A DNA stretch of 64,000 nucleotides, taken from positions 30,478,583-30,542,582 of the forward strand of contig QVOM02000101.1 of assembly GCA_003586115.2 (NCBI GenBank). The letters are read 5' to 3'. The first letter of the stretch is position 1. Every line of letters starts with the position of its first letter. Origin of the DNA: Salvator merianae (Eukaryota > Chordata > Lepidosauria > Squamata > Teiidae). A model generated the notes under the pieces. That model was not told the origin of the DNA. It saw only the letters and a list, made by a program, of their open reading frames with translations, and searched no databases. The position numbers and the translations under genes are program-made. Below, piece after piece: positions 23,270 to 35,252 of this stretch.

Positions 23270-25560
23270 GTTTAACTGCCCTTATGTGCACACAAAAAAT
23301 ATTATTTACCTTCCTGGCAGGGCCATGTGAGATACCAGCATACATCCCCAGGTTTAATTGATCACCCTGTGTCCAGAAATGGTGCTTTTCAATGCAGGAC
23401 CCCTGCTGTCCTGAGAAATGACATTTCTGGGTGTTTTGCTGATTGATGGGTCCTTGGACACTATGCTGCTATCTCCTATTACTCTGCTAGCAGTTCCAGG
23501 TGTGGGACAGTCAATTAGGCATTAGGAAGTGAGCCACAATCTCCCTCATTGTTCCTCAACTGATGAAAAGTATTTCTGTGTGCAAGGGTAAAATTAGGAC
23601 TTGGGGAACACTCCAGTATTGTTCGTCTCTATCTGGCCAGTAAGCAGCTACTCTTGATACAGGACAGCTAATTAGGTCTTGGAAAGTAAACTGCTGCCCC
23701 CTCCTGTATTCTGCATCGGTAGATTGTATTTCTGGTTTTTTTTCTGGCTGCTTGGCCCTCAGGTCATGCACTAGTAACCTTGCTTGACGCTCCTAGGCTA
23801 GTAAGCATCATTTCAGTGCAAAGCAGCCAGGAAAGCCACAGATCACATGCCACTGCCTATCAAGCTTGCATGGCCAAGAAATGTTGAATCAGACCAAAAA
23901 TATCTCTTGCCATGAATGGTGCAGCCTCTTCCTCATGGATTTGTCTCACCCTATGGTCATCAGAGAGGAAATAAATATTCACCTATATGCTGCCTCCAGT
24001 CACAATCTGTGTTTAATTCAAGAAATAATAAATTCACCAGAAATAAGATATTATCAATATGCTGCTACTAGCTGCCAGAGGTATTCTTGTAAGAATTGCA
24101 GGTGGGAAGGAGGGACAAAGAGGTATCGGACTGGGTGGGGAGGATTAGGTAGATACCATCTTCTCTTCTCCTATGTAGATACCACGCCTGGTCACATGTT
24201 TAAATCTTGAGAACAGCAGCATCACCCCATTATATCAAATCAAATTGTTTGTTGCGGTCACAGATCCAAAGCATAATACCCCATTATAATGAATTAGGCC
24301 AAGTTTATATAGAATTATTATGACATTTCTGCTCACTTTGAAAAAAAGGTTCTATATGCAAAATAACAACAAAAATCTTTTGCCTACAGTAAGAATTTTT
24401 GCAAGATAATGAGACTCCACCAGCTATCCACTTTTTGAAGGATAGTAGCAACTTAAATTTGTTTGTGATTCTGCAAGCGTTAGGTCTCTGAGAGCACCTT
24501 GCACTGTTTTCCTCCATCACATCCCTCTGGGCGTTGGCAAAATCTGTCTCACTGCAGAGTGAGGGTGGAACATCTAATTAATTTGAAACTGATTCTGGCA
24601 GTTTTATAATGTTTTCTTTCTACTGAATTTTCATCTCGAGGGAATAAAATAATGAATCTAAAATTCTCAGTTCCAGTACTGGGAGAAACCTCTGATAACC
24701 TTAGTTTCCGAGAATAGTAATGACTCCTTGAACAGCTTAGCTGAATGGATTGGGATTCTTTCTTTCTTTTTTGCATACTCTTCTTCTGTTTGACTATATT
24801 TATCACTGGATTGACATGCCATGTATTACTTAAAGCCTCTAGCCTTTTTAAAAGTATTGCTGTTAAGACTCCATGGCTCATAGGAAAGTTATTTTACATA
24901 GTTGACTGGTTTCAGGAGTTGTCTTCCAAGTACTCACCCATGATGATGGTGATGATGATGATGATTAAATTGAAGTAGAAAATGTACTTCAATTATCTAA
25001 TTGAAGTATTAAAGCAGTGTCCAAGATTTCCTTTCCAAAAGTAAAAAAAGAAAAGGCAAATCCCACAAATGTAAACATGTATGTACCATCAGGTATCAGT
25101 TTCATCAGGTATTAATTTCTTTGGAGTGAAGAAAAAAGAACATGTCCAAAGATAAGGCACACAGAATTTTTGGACCTACAGATGATGTTGGATTTCAGCT
25201 TCCAGTGGCAGTTGGTCTAATGGAATTTTGTAGTTCAACATTAGAACTGGTGTCATATTTCTGCTTTATGGTTTTGCCACATTGAGTGAGAGACAAGAGT
25301 TTGATAGACTTAAGTGAGTCAGGGTGGTTCACATATTGGCATTTGCAGGTTGGAAACAAGTGGGAAAGGGAATCAGTTAAATGGCTGACTTTTACTGGCC
25401 ATTCAGGCAAGTGGAAAAAGTTTCAAACTCTGCCTTGTCTCAGAAGCCCAATCTGTGAGCCATTTCTGAATCTAGATACCTTGGCCAAATGAATATAAAT
25501 CATTTATACTGTAAGGTAGAAATCTAAAGTCTATTCATATAATCATATGATTATATATAT
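23270..25560. other. Intergenic, no gene recognised
   Basis: Includes a GAT trinucleotide run (24940-24964). The 114-codon frame at 23866-24210 (+) and the 110-codon frame at 24549-24881 (-) have no recognisable features. Confidence 0.4.
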
Positions 25561-25566
25561 ATATAT

Positions 25567-25877
25567 TAGGGATGTGCAAATTTTGATTCGTATTCAAAAA
25601 ATCATCAGAAGATTCATTTTCGCAAAATTTTGCATCAAAATGGACATGATTTTTTCGCAATAAGGGTTTTTGATCAAAAAGAAAAAGCCTATTCTTTGAA
25701 TATTCACATTTTCACACTTTTTTGCTATGTTTAAACCATGAAAATGGCATTTTCAGTGGCATTTCCAATGCAAAAACAAAGGCAAAAAATGCATTTTTCA
25801 ATAACGGAATTCCCTGATGAATCGAAAATTTGGATATTCGATTCAAAAATTATTGGTTTTTTTCGTGCACATCCCTA
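25567..25877. mobile_element. AT-rich MITE with GGGATGTGCA inverted ends, copy 2
   Basis: Starts TAGGGATGTGCA and ends TGCACATCCCTA. Co-linear with copy 1 at 7856-8178: TTTGATTCGTATTCAAAAA, CATTTTCGCAAA, GTTTAAACCATGAAAATGGC and AAAAAATGCATTTTTC recur in order. It lies within TA-repeat DNA, which hides any target duplication. Confidence 0.8.
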
Positions 25878-25881
25878 AAGT

Positions 25882-25883
<2 letters not shown>

Positions 25884-25933
<50 letters not shown>
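25884..25933. repeat. (TA)n microsatellite
   Basis: About 23 TA units just right of the MITE; a shorter TA tract lies just left (25551-25566). Confidence 0.95.
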
Positions 25934-25934
<1 letters not shown>

Positions 25935-25944
25935 CTATTATATA

Positions 25945-26090
25945 TATGGTTCAAATCAAACTGAATACCCCCTTTGGTTCAAATTCAACATGAACAGCAT
26001 TGTGTTTGGTTCGATTTGAACACCTTCCAAACTTGTACTGAACCAAGTGTGTTTGCTGGGTTTGTTAGAACACCTGTTCTGTTTGATGAT
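25945..26090. mobile_element. Possible GGTTCAAA-rich element remnant
   Basis: Repeated GGTTCAAAT and GAACCAAG/GTTTGGTTC words resemble the element at 55190-55498. No clear ends. Confidence 0.3.
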
Positions 26091-28575
26091 TATTGCATCA
26101 AGAGAGTAACTGAGATTTACTTAATCCAGGACTGATTGGCTCTTCTTGCAATCAATGGTAATTTTAGTAACAGTCTACAGTTCCATAACTCTTTTCTTTT
26201 CTTCTTTCTCAGTGCCCAACTGTCACATATGTGCATAATCACAGGAAAGACCTTTGCTTTAATTATTTTGATTTTTATTGTTGGGGCTGGCTGACTGATA
26301 AGACAGGGTCCCACCATACCCAACAGTCCAGGTTTGGTTCCCACTTTTCCTTTCCTATTAATCTGTGATAAACTCCAAGATGGGTTAACTTATGTTTCAC
26401 AGAGCTCTCATCTCATGTGAGCATACATACATATGATCACAGCTTCTCCCCACTGTGCTTCCACCGTCATATTATCTGCCTCATCAGCCTCAATGAACAC
26501 CAGCTGCCACCATATTCATATCACACCTTAGTTATATTTATTCTATCTTCTTCATCTTTTTAATACAGTTTCATCCTGTCTTTTACTCATCATGGCACTT
26601 AAAGCAGCATTCATGCCATTCCCAGGAAAGCATGGCTAAATAGAGTAAATCAAGACAGTAGCTGGCTCCATCTTTAGTGATGCAGCTGGTCAAATCTGCA
26701 CTCTGCCATCTCCAAAAGCCACTATTCACCACTGTTATTATCAATGAAATGTCTCTTTCCTTCATGACCTTGTCTAGACTTGTCATTGTCTTTCCTTCCT
26801 AACATTATTCTCCTTGTTAATTCTTCAGCATATTGGCCTTCCCCCCAGCCCCCGTTTTGGCACCCTAGAGAACAAAACAGTCTGTTTCCAGTTCTTAATT
26901 ATTACTTGTAAATTTACCAAACACTAACTTGGTATTCTCTTGGTCTGCTTAATATATAGTCAGTTATCTGATCTCCCTCTCTTTTAACCAAACAGTTGCA
27001 GTGACACTTTCCTCTATGTGTGGAATTCTTCTATTAAAATCTTACAGAAAACAGCTTTCATGAGACATAAGAAAAGGTATATATATCTATATATCTATAT
27101 CTATATCTATAAATATAATCTATTCCATGCTGGTTGAAGTAAGTTTTGGAAATACTGAAAATATATCAGCATCAGACTACTCAATTAAATTGGTGTGTCA
27201 TTTACTCTATCCTGGTAATGGGAAACTAAAGTCAGTCAAGTAGGGTCAAATATGCCAAATATATCCACTAAGCCAGCTTCCCTATGAAATCCTCTAAAAA
27301 CTAGAGGACATCTTAGATACTATTTTGGGTCAGATATGGCAGCTTATACTCATGTCTGAATATGAAGCAGGAGGGTAAATAGTTAAAACATGACTGGCAC
27401 AAGTCCCATTGTGAGTCTGATTGAACACAGGTTAAAACCATGTTATTTTGCCTACCACCTGGCAATGATAAAGGCAAACATAAATATTTCTTTATCAGCA
27501 TTGTCTCTTCAAGTAACCAAACAGAAGAACTTTTCTGGGTGGTTAATGGTCCATTAACATCAGGCTGGAAAAAGAAAGGATGATCCCACTGGAAGCCTGC
27601 TGTGGTAGATTTGTGAGGATGAAATTGTTCATGTTCATATGGAGTGAGATGCCACAGTTAAGAACGATCTGGTGGAGGCATCCAGACCACAGATGTACAT
27701 GAACTGCAAACTGCATGAGATGGAAACGAGATTGCATTGAACTTCAAAAGGCTCAAAGCCATTGACAGTTTGGTTCAAAATGAACAATTCTACGTAGCAA
27801 ACAACGAGGAGAGCAAGGGGGGCAGCAGAGCCAAAGTTTCATAGAGTTTAAGCACCCCTAATTGGCATGTGAATCTGGTAGGAGGCTCCAGAAAGAACCC
27901 TTTCAAGTATCAGGGATTGGATGCAGTCTTGTGAAGCCAATTACTCCAAATAAACAGCAAGATAAATTTAGGTGAGCTTTCTAAAAGAATTTGGTTTGGA
28001 AATACAGCAATGAATTGGTAGGCAGAATAAAAACTCAATGGGAGGGGGAAGCGGTTTAAATAACCTACACTGTACCCTCCTTCCTGCCATAAAATCTAGC
28101 CTGCCCAACCATATCCCTAACTCACACAGTAAGTCTAATTGAGGGATTTAAACCCCCAGAAAGGAAGAACTAGAATCCTACCCTAACTCTAGCAGAAGGA
28201 AAAAGGCAATAGAAACCACCAATGGCCTTTGTCTTTGTCCACAGTGGTCTCACTTCTGCATGTGCAGGAGGCCCTTTTGCTCTGGGGGGGAGGGCTCAAT
28301 TGTAGCAATGACTAGTGCTCAGGCATACAGGCTCAAAAGAACAGCCACAAAATAAAAAGACAGTACTTTGAAGAAGTAGCAGGGAGACAAAGACTCCTGA
28401 AAGGAAAGTAAGAGAGCTATCAGTAAGAAAGCCAAAGACGGCCCCTTAAGAACAGCAAAAGGTAATAGGTAGGTTTAATGAACTGTTGAAATGCAGGGGT
28501 GATTGCCTGCTGTGTGTTCCCAGGTAAAGGGAAAACAGAAGGAATTCTAAGGCAGAGATAGATGCAAAACTTTGA
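26091..28575. other. Intergenic, no gene recognised
   Basis: Short ATCTAT repeats at 27079-27118. No frame with recognisable homology. Confidence 0.4.
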
Positions 28576-28579
28576 CAAT

Positions 28580-29088
28580 TGTTGTTTTCACGCTTAAAAC
28601 GAAGGAACAGATTAATTAATCTGTTCTATCATGGTATTGACCATGCAGCATGGACACTGTTCACACTGCAGGGTAGGAAACTGGACCAGAAGCTAGCTAT
28701 GAGTATTCATGGTGTGAATACCAGTAGCTGTGTCTGATCCTCACCATGGCTGGGAAGTGTCTGGCTGTTGCCATGGAGAATGGCAGGCCCATGCATTGTG
28801 CTGACACACACAGGTGTGATAGGCTGATTGTGCCAATGCAATTGGACCACGTGATGTCTGATCATGCAGGTGTGATTGGGCGATCACACCTGCATAATTT
28901 GGCAATTGCACCAGCCTGGAGTGCTTCATTTCCTGGTAAGGTCATGGAGCACTAGATAGTGCTCCACAGCTAGTAGCGATTGGGAGCAGATGTAGCATGC
29001 TCCCAGCTGCTTGGGCCTGCACAAAGTGCAGATGCACTTGACTAGCAAGCATCCTTGATGCTTGCTAGTAGCAAGTGCAAAATGGCCC
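28580..29088. mobile_element. DNA element of the GGGCC-TTTGCAC family, copy C
   Basis: The right end complement reads GGGCCATTTTGCACTTGC and is followed inward by the hairpin CTAGCAAGCATCCTTGATGC. The left end is decayed. It shares ordered words with copy B. Contains CAGGTGTGATTGGGCGATCACACCTG-like palindromic DNA near 28870. Confidence 0.6.
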
Positions 29089-29399
29089 AATATTTATTTA
29101 AAACCACAACAAAAAATATAAAAAGGGATTTTATTCTAGGACTGCAATAGCCTATAATATAAAGCTATGGTCTTCAATACAACAATACCAGTTCAACCAC
29201 AATGTACCAAGGAGAAATGAACTTTTTTGAGGGGCTAGATATAACGGTGATGTTGCACTAAAGTGGGAAGGCAAAGTGTCCCAGGGTAAGTGTGAGCAAG
29301 TGTGGCGAAGTTTAAAATAGTTCTAAATAGCTGTCTCCAAGTTCCTGAGGCAAGAAGCAGTCTATGAGTGCACATGATCATAAAGAGCAGAACTTTCAA

Positions 29400-30917
29400 T
29401 AGAAAAGTGCATACAAACGCCTGTACGCAAATGCCAGAAGCCTCAGAGCCAAAATAGGGGAGCTGGATTGTTTAGCGCTGGATAAAAATAATGATATAAT
29501 TGACATTACTAAAACCTGGTAGCCTGATGAAAACCAATGGGATACAGCGATCCTAGGTTACAAACTGTACAGAAAAGACCGAAAAGGGCAAATTGAAGGT
29601 GGTGTAGCCTTATACGTTAAGGAAGAGATAGAATCTTATGAACTGGAACTTCCAGGTAAAACAGACCCGCCCATAGAAACATTGTGGGTAACAAGACCAG
29701 GTCAGAACACAAGTCTAACGATAGGGATATGCTATTGCCTTCCCAACCAAACTCATGAAGGAGACCAGCAATTGGAAAAAGAGGTCATGGATGCATCAAA
29801 AAAGGAAAGGGTGTTATAATGGGAGACTTCAACTACACCCACGTAGACTGGGTGAATGCTTATTCAACTCATGAGAGGGAGATAAAATTCCTAGACATGC
29901 TAAATGATTGTTCTCTTGAGCACCTGGTTGTGGAACCAACCAGGGGAAAAGGAATCCTGGACTTGATCCTAAGTAATACACAGGATCTCGTACAAATAGT
30001 AACTGTAACTGATCCAACAGGGAACAGTGATCACAATGTGATAATCTTCAATTTAAATACAGACAGTAAGTTGTTGACACAATCGAACACAGAGACCTTA
30101 AACTTCCATTAGGGAAATTTCACCAAAATGAGAAAACTGGTAAAAAGGAAATTGAAAGGAAAAGTTACAAGAGTTCACTCACTCCAAAATGTATGGAAGC
30201 TATCTAAAAATACATTAATGGAGGCATACCTAAAAGAAGGAAGGGGACTGCCAAGTCCAAGAGGACACCGGTGTGACTTACAAATGTAGTAAGGGAAGTC
30301 ATTAAAAGCAAAGAAAGATCATTCAGAAAATGAAAGGCTTGTCCTAATGAGGAGAACAGGAAAAAAACACAAACTCTGGCAAAACAAATGCAAAGCAGCA
30401 ATTATGAATGCTAAAAAGAATTTTGAGGAGCACATTGCTAAGAACGTCAAGAGAAACAACGAGAAATTCTGTAAGTATATCAGAAGTAGGAATCCAACCA
30501 GAAAAGCAGTTGGACCACTAGATCATAATGAACAGAAGGAGATCATTACAGAGGACATGGAGATTGCAGAAAGGGTAAATGAATCTTTTGTCTCTGTTTT
30601 TACTGAGGAAGATAGAGAGTATATGCTAGCAGTTGAGTCAATCTTTTCAAGGGAGGGAGTCAGAAGAAATAAATCAGATAGAGGTAACCAAGGAGGAGAT
30701 TCTTGCACATATTAATAGACTAAATGCTAACAAAACACCAGGACTAGATGGCATTCATCTGAGAGTTCTTAAAGAACTCAAATCTGAAATTGCTGAGCTT
30801 CTAGTCAAAATATATAATCTTTCCCTAAAATCAGGCTCTGTGTCTGAAGACTGGAGAGTGGCAAATGTGACACCGATCTTCAAAAATGGATCCAGGGGTG
30901 ATCCAGGAAATTACAGA
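29400..30917 (+). mobile_element. CR1 LINE, 5' portion (endonuclease and start of reverse transcriptase)
   Basis: Broken frames give the apurinic-type endonuclease: a YANARSLRAK block at ~29425, a TKTW motif at ~29508, GGVALYV near 29610, GDFNYTHVDW at 29822 and the NSDHN active-site box at ~30030. Then come the linker and the first reverse-transcriptase blocks (NKTPGLDGI, VANVTPIF, DPGNYR at ~30910). It stops where the L2 begins and resumes at 34149. At least one in-frame stop (TAG at ~29519) and frame changes show it is dead. Upstream ORF1 is not recognisable. Confidence 0.85.
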
Positions 30918-30998
30918 TTTTTTTTGGGGGGGGGGATTTGAGGGTGCTGGGATATTAAGGGGTTGGATAGCTTGTTTGGTTGGGTGTGTTTGGATTAG

Positions 30999-32408
30999 AT
31001 GTGGAGTGTGGGTGGTGAGTGTGTGGGGAGTGGAGGGCCCGGCCTGCAGAGGGAGGACGTGGCCGGGGGATGGGGAGGGGTGATCTCTGGGATGGTAGAG
31101 GGTCGGAACATACTGGTTTTGCTGGGGAGAGGCAGATATGGCGGGAGCCGGGGGGTAGGCCGCACTCGGGGAATGAGGGCCCGCTGCTTAAAAGCGGTTC
31201 CCCATTCTGGCCCCTCAGAATCAGAATCACCTAGAGGATCAACCCATGGTACTGGTGATAGGCAATGTCCGGGCCCTGAGCTCCAGCTGCTGCTGCTTAA
31301 TGCCAGGTCAGTGAATAATAAAGCTCCCCTCATTCGGGACCTGCTTTCGGACGAGGTGGCTGACCTGGCATGTGTGACTGAAACCTGGCTGGGCCCTGAG
31401 GGAGGTGTTCCTCTCTCGGAAATCTGCCCAGCCGGGTTTCAGGTGTGGCACCAGCCGCGACCCCAGGGAAGGGGTGGCGGAGTGGCAATTATTGCCCGGA
31501 AGACGCTTAGCCTGTGCAGGCTCGCTGCTCCCAAGATTGCGGGTTGTGAGTTCCTCTTTGTGAAGTTGGACCTAGGGGTTCAGGTGGGCTTGTTGCTCGC
31601 GTACCTGCCTCCCAACTACGTGTCGACTGCCCTGCCTGCGCTACTTGAGGAGGTGGCCGGGCTGGTCGTTGAGTCTCCCAGACTTATAGTCTTGGGGGAC
31701 TTTAATGTGCCAACACTCGGTGAATCCTCGGGGTTTGCACAGGAGTTCATGGCTTCCATGGCAAACATGGACCTGACCCAGGTAGTTCAGGGCCCGACTC
31801 ACGAGAAGGGACACACACCCGACATGGTATTCCTCTCGGGACAGTTGAGTAACGAGCTGATTTTAAGGGGCTTAGATATTGTGCCCTTGTCATGGTCAGA
31901 TCATTCTCTGCTACGGCTTGACTTCAGGGTGCCAATCCTTCACCGTAGGGAGGCGGAACCGATTAGGTGGTTCCGCCCCAGACGCCTAATGGACCCGATG
32001 GGCTTTCAAAGGGCGCTTGGGGAAGTACCGGACTCGCTTATACACAATTCGGCGGAGTCCCTGGCAATGGCCTGGAATATGGCCGCGAAGGGGGCTCTTG
32101 ATCGGATTGCGCCTATGCGACCTCTCTGTGGTAGTAGACCCAGAAGGTCTCCTTGGTTCACCGAGGAACTCAGGGGGATGAAACGCCAGAAGAGACGTCT
32201 AGAGAGCCGTTGGAGGGCCAGTAAATCCGAGTCTGACCGAACACAACTAAGTTCTTATATTAAGACTTATCTTGTGGCGATCAAGGTGGCAAGATCGGCG
32301 TATCTTTCCACAGTGATTGCGTCTGCGGAATCTCGCCCAGCCACCCTGTTTAGGGTGACTCGCTCCCTCCTTGGTGTGTGGGGGGGAGGAAGAACCCATG
32401 CAGGGTAG
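30999..32408 (+). pseudogene. L2 endonuclease-domain frame, broken
   Basis: This is the first half of an L2 ORF2. It carries an endonuclease/exonuclease/phosphatase fold that nicks target DNA for reverse transcription. Seen: N101 (LLNARS), E128 (TETW), GGGVAII (159-165), GDFN with D234 and N236, D275 and S300-D301-H302 (WSDH). All expected catalytic residues are therefore present. The first ~95 residues are probably translated 5' UTR, and the true start is unclear. The frame ends at 32408 in the linker; the continuation is in another frame (32485-~32730). Confidence 0.85.
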
Positions 32409-32484
32409 TGCTGAGGATTTTAATAATTTTTTCTAAGATAAAGTCGCTCAGATTTGGGCAGACCTGGACTCTGACTGGGAAGCA

Positions 32485-33901
32485 GTGTCGACTGAAAATG
32501 ATTCAGTCGAGGTGACTGGGGCACGTCTTTGTCCAGTTATATGGGAAGAGTTTGAACCGGTGATGCCTGATGAAGTGGACAAGGCCATGGGAGCTGTGAG
32601 CTCCGCCACCTGTTTATTGGATCCATGTCCCTCCTGGCTGGTTTCAACCAGCAGGGAAGTGACATGGGGCTGGGTCCAGGCGATTGTAAATGCTTCTTTG
32701 AGGGAGGGGTCATTTCCAGCTCCCTACAAGGGAGGCAATTGTGCGCCCCCTCCTCAAGAAGCCTTCCCTGGACCCAACTGTTTTAAACAACTATCGTCCT
32801 GTCTCCAACCTCCCCTTTATAGGGAAAGTTGTCGAGAAGGTGGTGGCGTTCCAGCTCCAGCGGTCCTTGGATGAAGCCGATTACCTAGGCCCGTGGCAGT
32901 CTGGTTTCAGGCCCGGCTACAGCACTGAGACTGCCTTGGTCACACTGATAGATGATCTCTGGCGGGCTCAGGATAGGGGTTATTCCTCTATCCTGGTGCT
33001 TCTTGACCTCTCGGTGGCTTTCGATACCATCGACCATGGTATCCTTCTGCGCCGGCTGGAGGGGTTGGGAGTGGGAGCCACCGTTTTACGGTGGTTTTCC
33101 TCCTACCTGTCTGGTCGGTTGCAGTCGGTGTTAGTAGGGAGGCAGAGGTCTGCCCCTAGGCCCCTCATTTGTGGGGTGCTTCAGGGGTCTGTCCTCTGCC
33201 CCCTGCTATTCAACATTTACATGAAACCGCTGGGTGAGATCATCCGTCGTTATGGGGTGAGTTACCATCAATACGCTGATGATACTCAGCTGTACATTTC
33301 CACCCCATGCCAATTCAGTGAAGCGGTCGATGTAATGTGCCGGTGTCTGGAGGCCCAGGTTCGGTTAGTCTATCAGTTACGGCCTTATTTGGATAGGGAG
33401 TCCCTCCTTACAGTTGCTCATGCCCTCATCACCTCGAGGATTGATTACTGCAATGCTCTCTACATGGGGCTACCTTTGAAGAGTGTCCGGAGACTGCAGG
33501 TAGTCCAAAATGCAGCCGCGCGAGCTATCTCTGGCTTGCCTAGATATGCCAGTGTCTCTCCAACACTCTGCGAGCTGCATTGGCTGCCGGTTAGTCTCCG
33601 TACCCAATTCAAAGTGTTGGTAGTTACCTATAAAGCCCTATATGGCTTAGGACCAGGTTATTTACGGGACCATCTCCTGCCTCATGTATCCCAGCGGCCG
33701 GTCAGGAGCCACAGAGTTGGCCTTCTCCAGGTCCCGTCAGCCAATCAATGTCGGCTGGCAGGCCCCAGGGGAAGGGCCTTCTCTGTGGCGGCTCCGACCC
33801 TGTGGAACCAGCTCCCCCTAGAGATCCGTACTGCCCCTACTCTCTTGGCCTTTCGGAAGATCTTAAAAACACACCTTTGCCAGCAGGCCTGGGGTCACTG
33901 A
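32485..33901 (+). pseudogene. L2 reverse-transcriptase frame, frameshifted and internally deleted
   Basis: The linker piece (32485-~32730, LLDPCPSWLV motif) changes frame near 32730-32741 into the main frame, which runs to 33901. Main-frame residues: NNYRPVSNLPF (16-26), motif A LDLSVAFD (89-95), VLQGS (146-150) and the catalytic YADD (178-181). At about residue 206 (near 33356) the sequence jumps from the VMCRCLEAQ segment to the VYQLRPYLDRE segment. Roughly 80-120 residues of the thumb/connection region usual in L2 are missing. The C-terminal SRIDYCNALY and LHWLPV blocks are intact. Confidence 0.85.
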
Positions 33902-34095
33902 ATTTGATTCTCCACTTGATTGGTAGGATGACTGTGTAGTGTGAATGTTAGTTAGGAATGTATGTTAGGTTTGGGGTTTTAGATAGATTTTAAATTGTAA
34001 TTTTAGATGGTTTGCTAATTGCAATTTTAGATGGTTTTTAAATTGGACAAAGATTGGATTATTTTATTATTATTATGTGTATTTATATGTTCTAA

Positions 34096-34124
34096 GCCGC
34101 CCCGAGTCTTCGGAGAGGGGCGGC
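34096..34124 (+). other. L2 3' UTR stem-loop
   Basis: GCCGCCCC (34096-34103) pairs perfectly with GGGGCGGC (34117-34124) around a 13-base loop that can pair further (CGA/TCG). It sits just before the AATA tail, where L2 LINE 3' ends carry the sequence thought to be recognised by their own reverse transcriptase. Confidence 0.75.
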
Positions 34125-34148
34125 ATACAAATCCAATAAATAAATAAA

Positions 34149-35252
34149 GTTCAGTATTAGTACCCCTGCTTTTTAATTTACTCATAAATGATCTAGACAC
34201 AGGGGTAAGTAGCGAGTTAGCAAGGTTTGCTGATAACACTAAATTGTTCAGTATAGTAAAAACTGAAAGTGATTGCAAAGAACTCCAGAGGGATCTCTTG
34301 ATGTTGGGTGAGTGGGCAACAAAGTGGCAAATGCACTTCAATCTTAGCAAATGCAAAGTGATGCACATTGGGGCAAAGAACCCCAATTACGTCTATAAAC
34401 TGATGGGGGACAAACTTTCTATGACAGACCAGGAAAAGGATCTCAGGGTTCTGGTAGACAATTCAATGAAGGTGTCAACCCAGTGTGCGGTGGCAGTGAA
34501 AAAAGCAAATTCAATGCTAGGGAAATTAGGAAGGGAATAGAAAACAAATTGGCAGGTGTTATTGTGCCTCTTTATAAATCTATGGTGAGACCACACTTGG
34601 AATACTGTACAATTCTGGTCATCTCACCTCAGAAAGGATATTGTGGAACTGGAGAAGGTGCAGAAAAGGGCAACCAGAATGATCAAGGGACTGGAACACC
34701 TTCCTTATGAAATCAGGCAGCAATGCCTTGGCCTTTTCAGCCTTGAAAAGCAGTGCTTAAGAAGAGACCTGATTGAAGTATATAAAATCATGCACAGTAT
34801 GGATAAGGTGGACAGAAAGAAGTTTTTTTCTCTATCACAGAACACTAGGACCAGGGGGCACTCTCTGAAGCTGATGGGTAGGAGAGTTTGGACCAACAAG
34901 GGGAAGTATTTTTTTCACCCAGAGGGTCATCAATCTATGGAATTTATTACTGGATGAGGTGGTGACAGCAATCAGCCTAGATAGTTTTATGAAAGGACTG
35001 TACAGATTAATGGAGGTCCGGTGTATCAATGGCTACTAGAATTGATGCCTAGGTACTACCTCCAGGTTGGAAAGACAGGCAGGATGTCTGTAAAACCATT
35101 TGCAGGGAGTCAAGAGCAGGTGAAGGTTTTGCCTTTTATTCTGCTTGAGAATGCCCAGAAGCAATTGGCGGGCCACTGTGTGAAGCAGAATGCTGGACTA
35201 GATGGGTCGTGACCTGATCCAGCAAGACTCTTCTTGTGTTCTTATGATGATG
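34149..35252 (+). mobile_element. CR1 LINE, 3' portion
   Basis: Resumes at the LLFN-LINDLD block, followed by FADNTKLF (catalytic ADD changed to ADN, ~34228), KWQMHFNLSKCKVMHIG and the C-terminal blocks in shifted frames to ~34957. The 3' UTR ends with GGACTAGATGGGTCGTGACC and a CTTATGATGATG tail at 35252. About 400 bases of reverse transcriptase expected between 30917 and 34149 are absent, so L2 insertion removed or followed a deletion. Closely related to the copy at 5226-6374. Confidence 0.85.

Larger units (their letters stand above)
30918..34148 (+). mobile_element. Nearly full-length L2 LINE inserted in CR1
   Basis: Consists of a G-rich 5' region, the endonuclease frame (30999-32408), a linker, the reverse-transcriptase frame (32741-33901) and a 3' UTR ending in a stem-loop (34096-34124) and an AATA tail (~34133-34147). 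It is much less decayed than the surrounding CR1, so it is the younger of the two. Stops, two frame changes and an internal deletion make it non-autonomous. Confidence 0.9.

Noticed and set aside
23866..24210. 114-codon + strand frame as a host gene
   Set aside because: No recognisable domain, AT-rich chance composition, no sign of exon structure.
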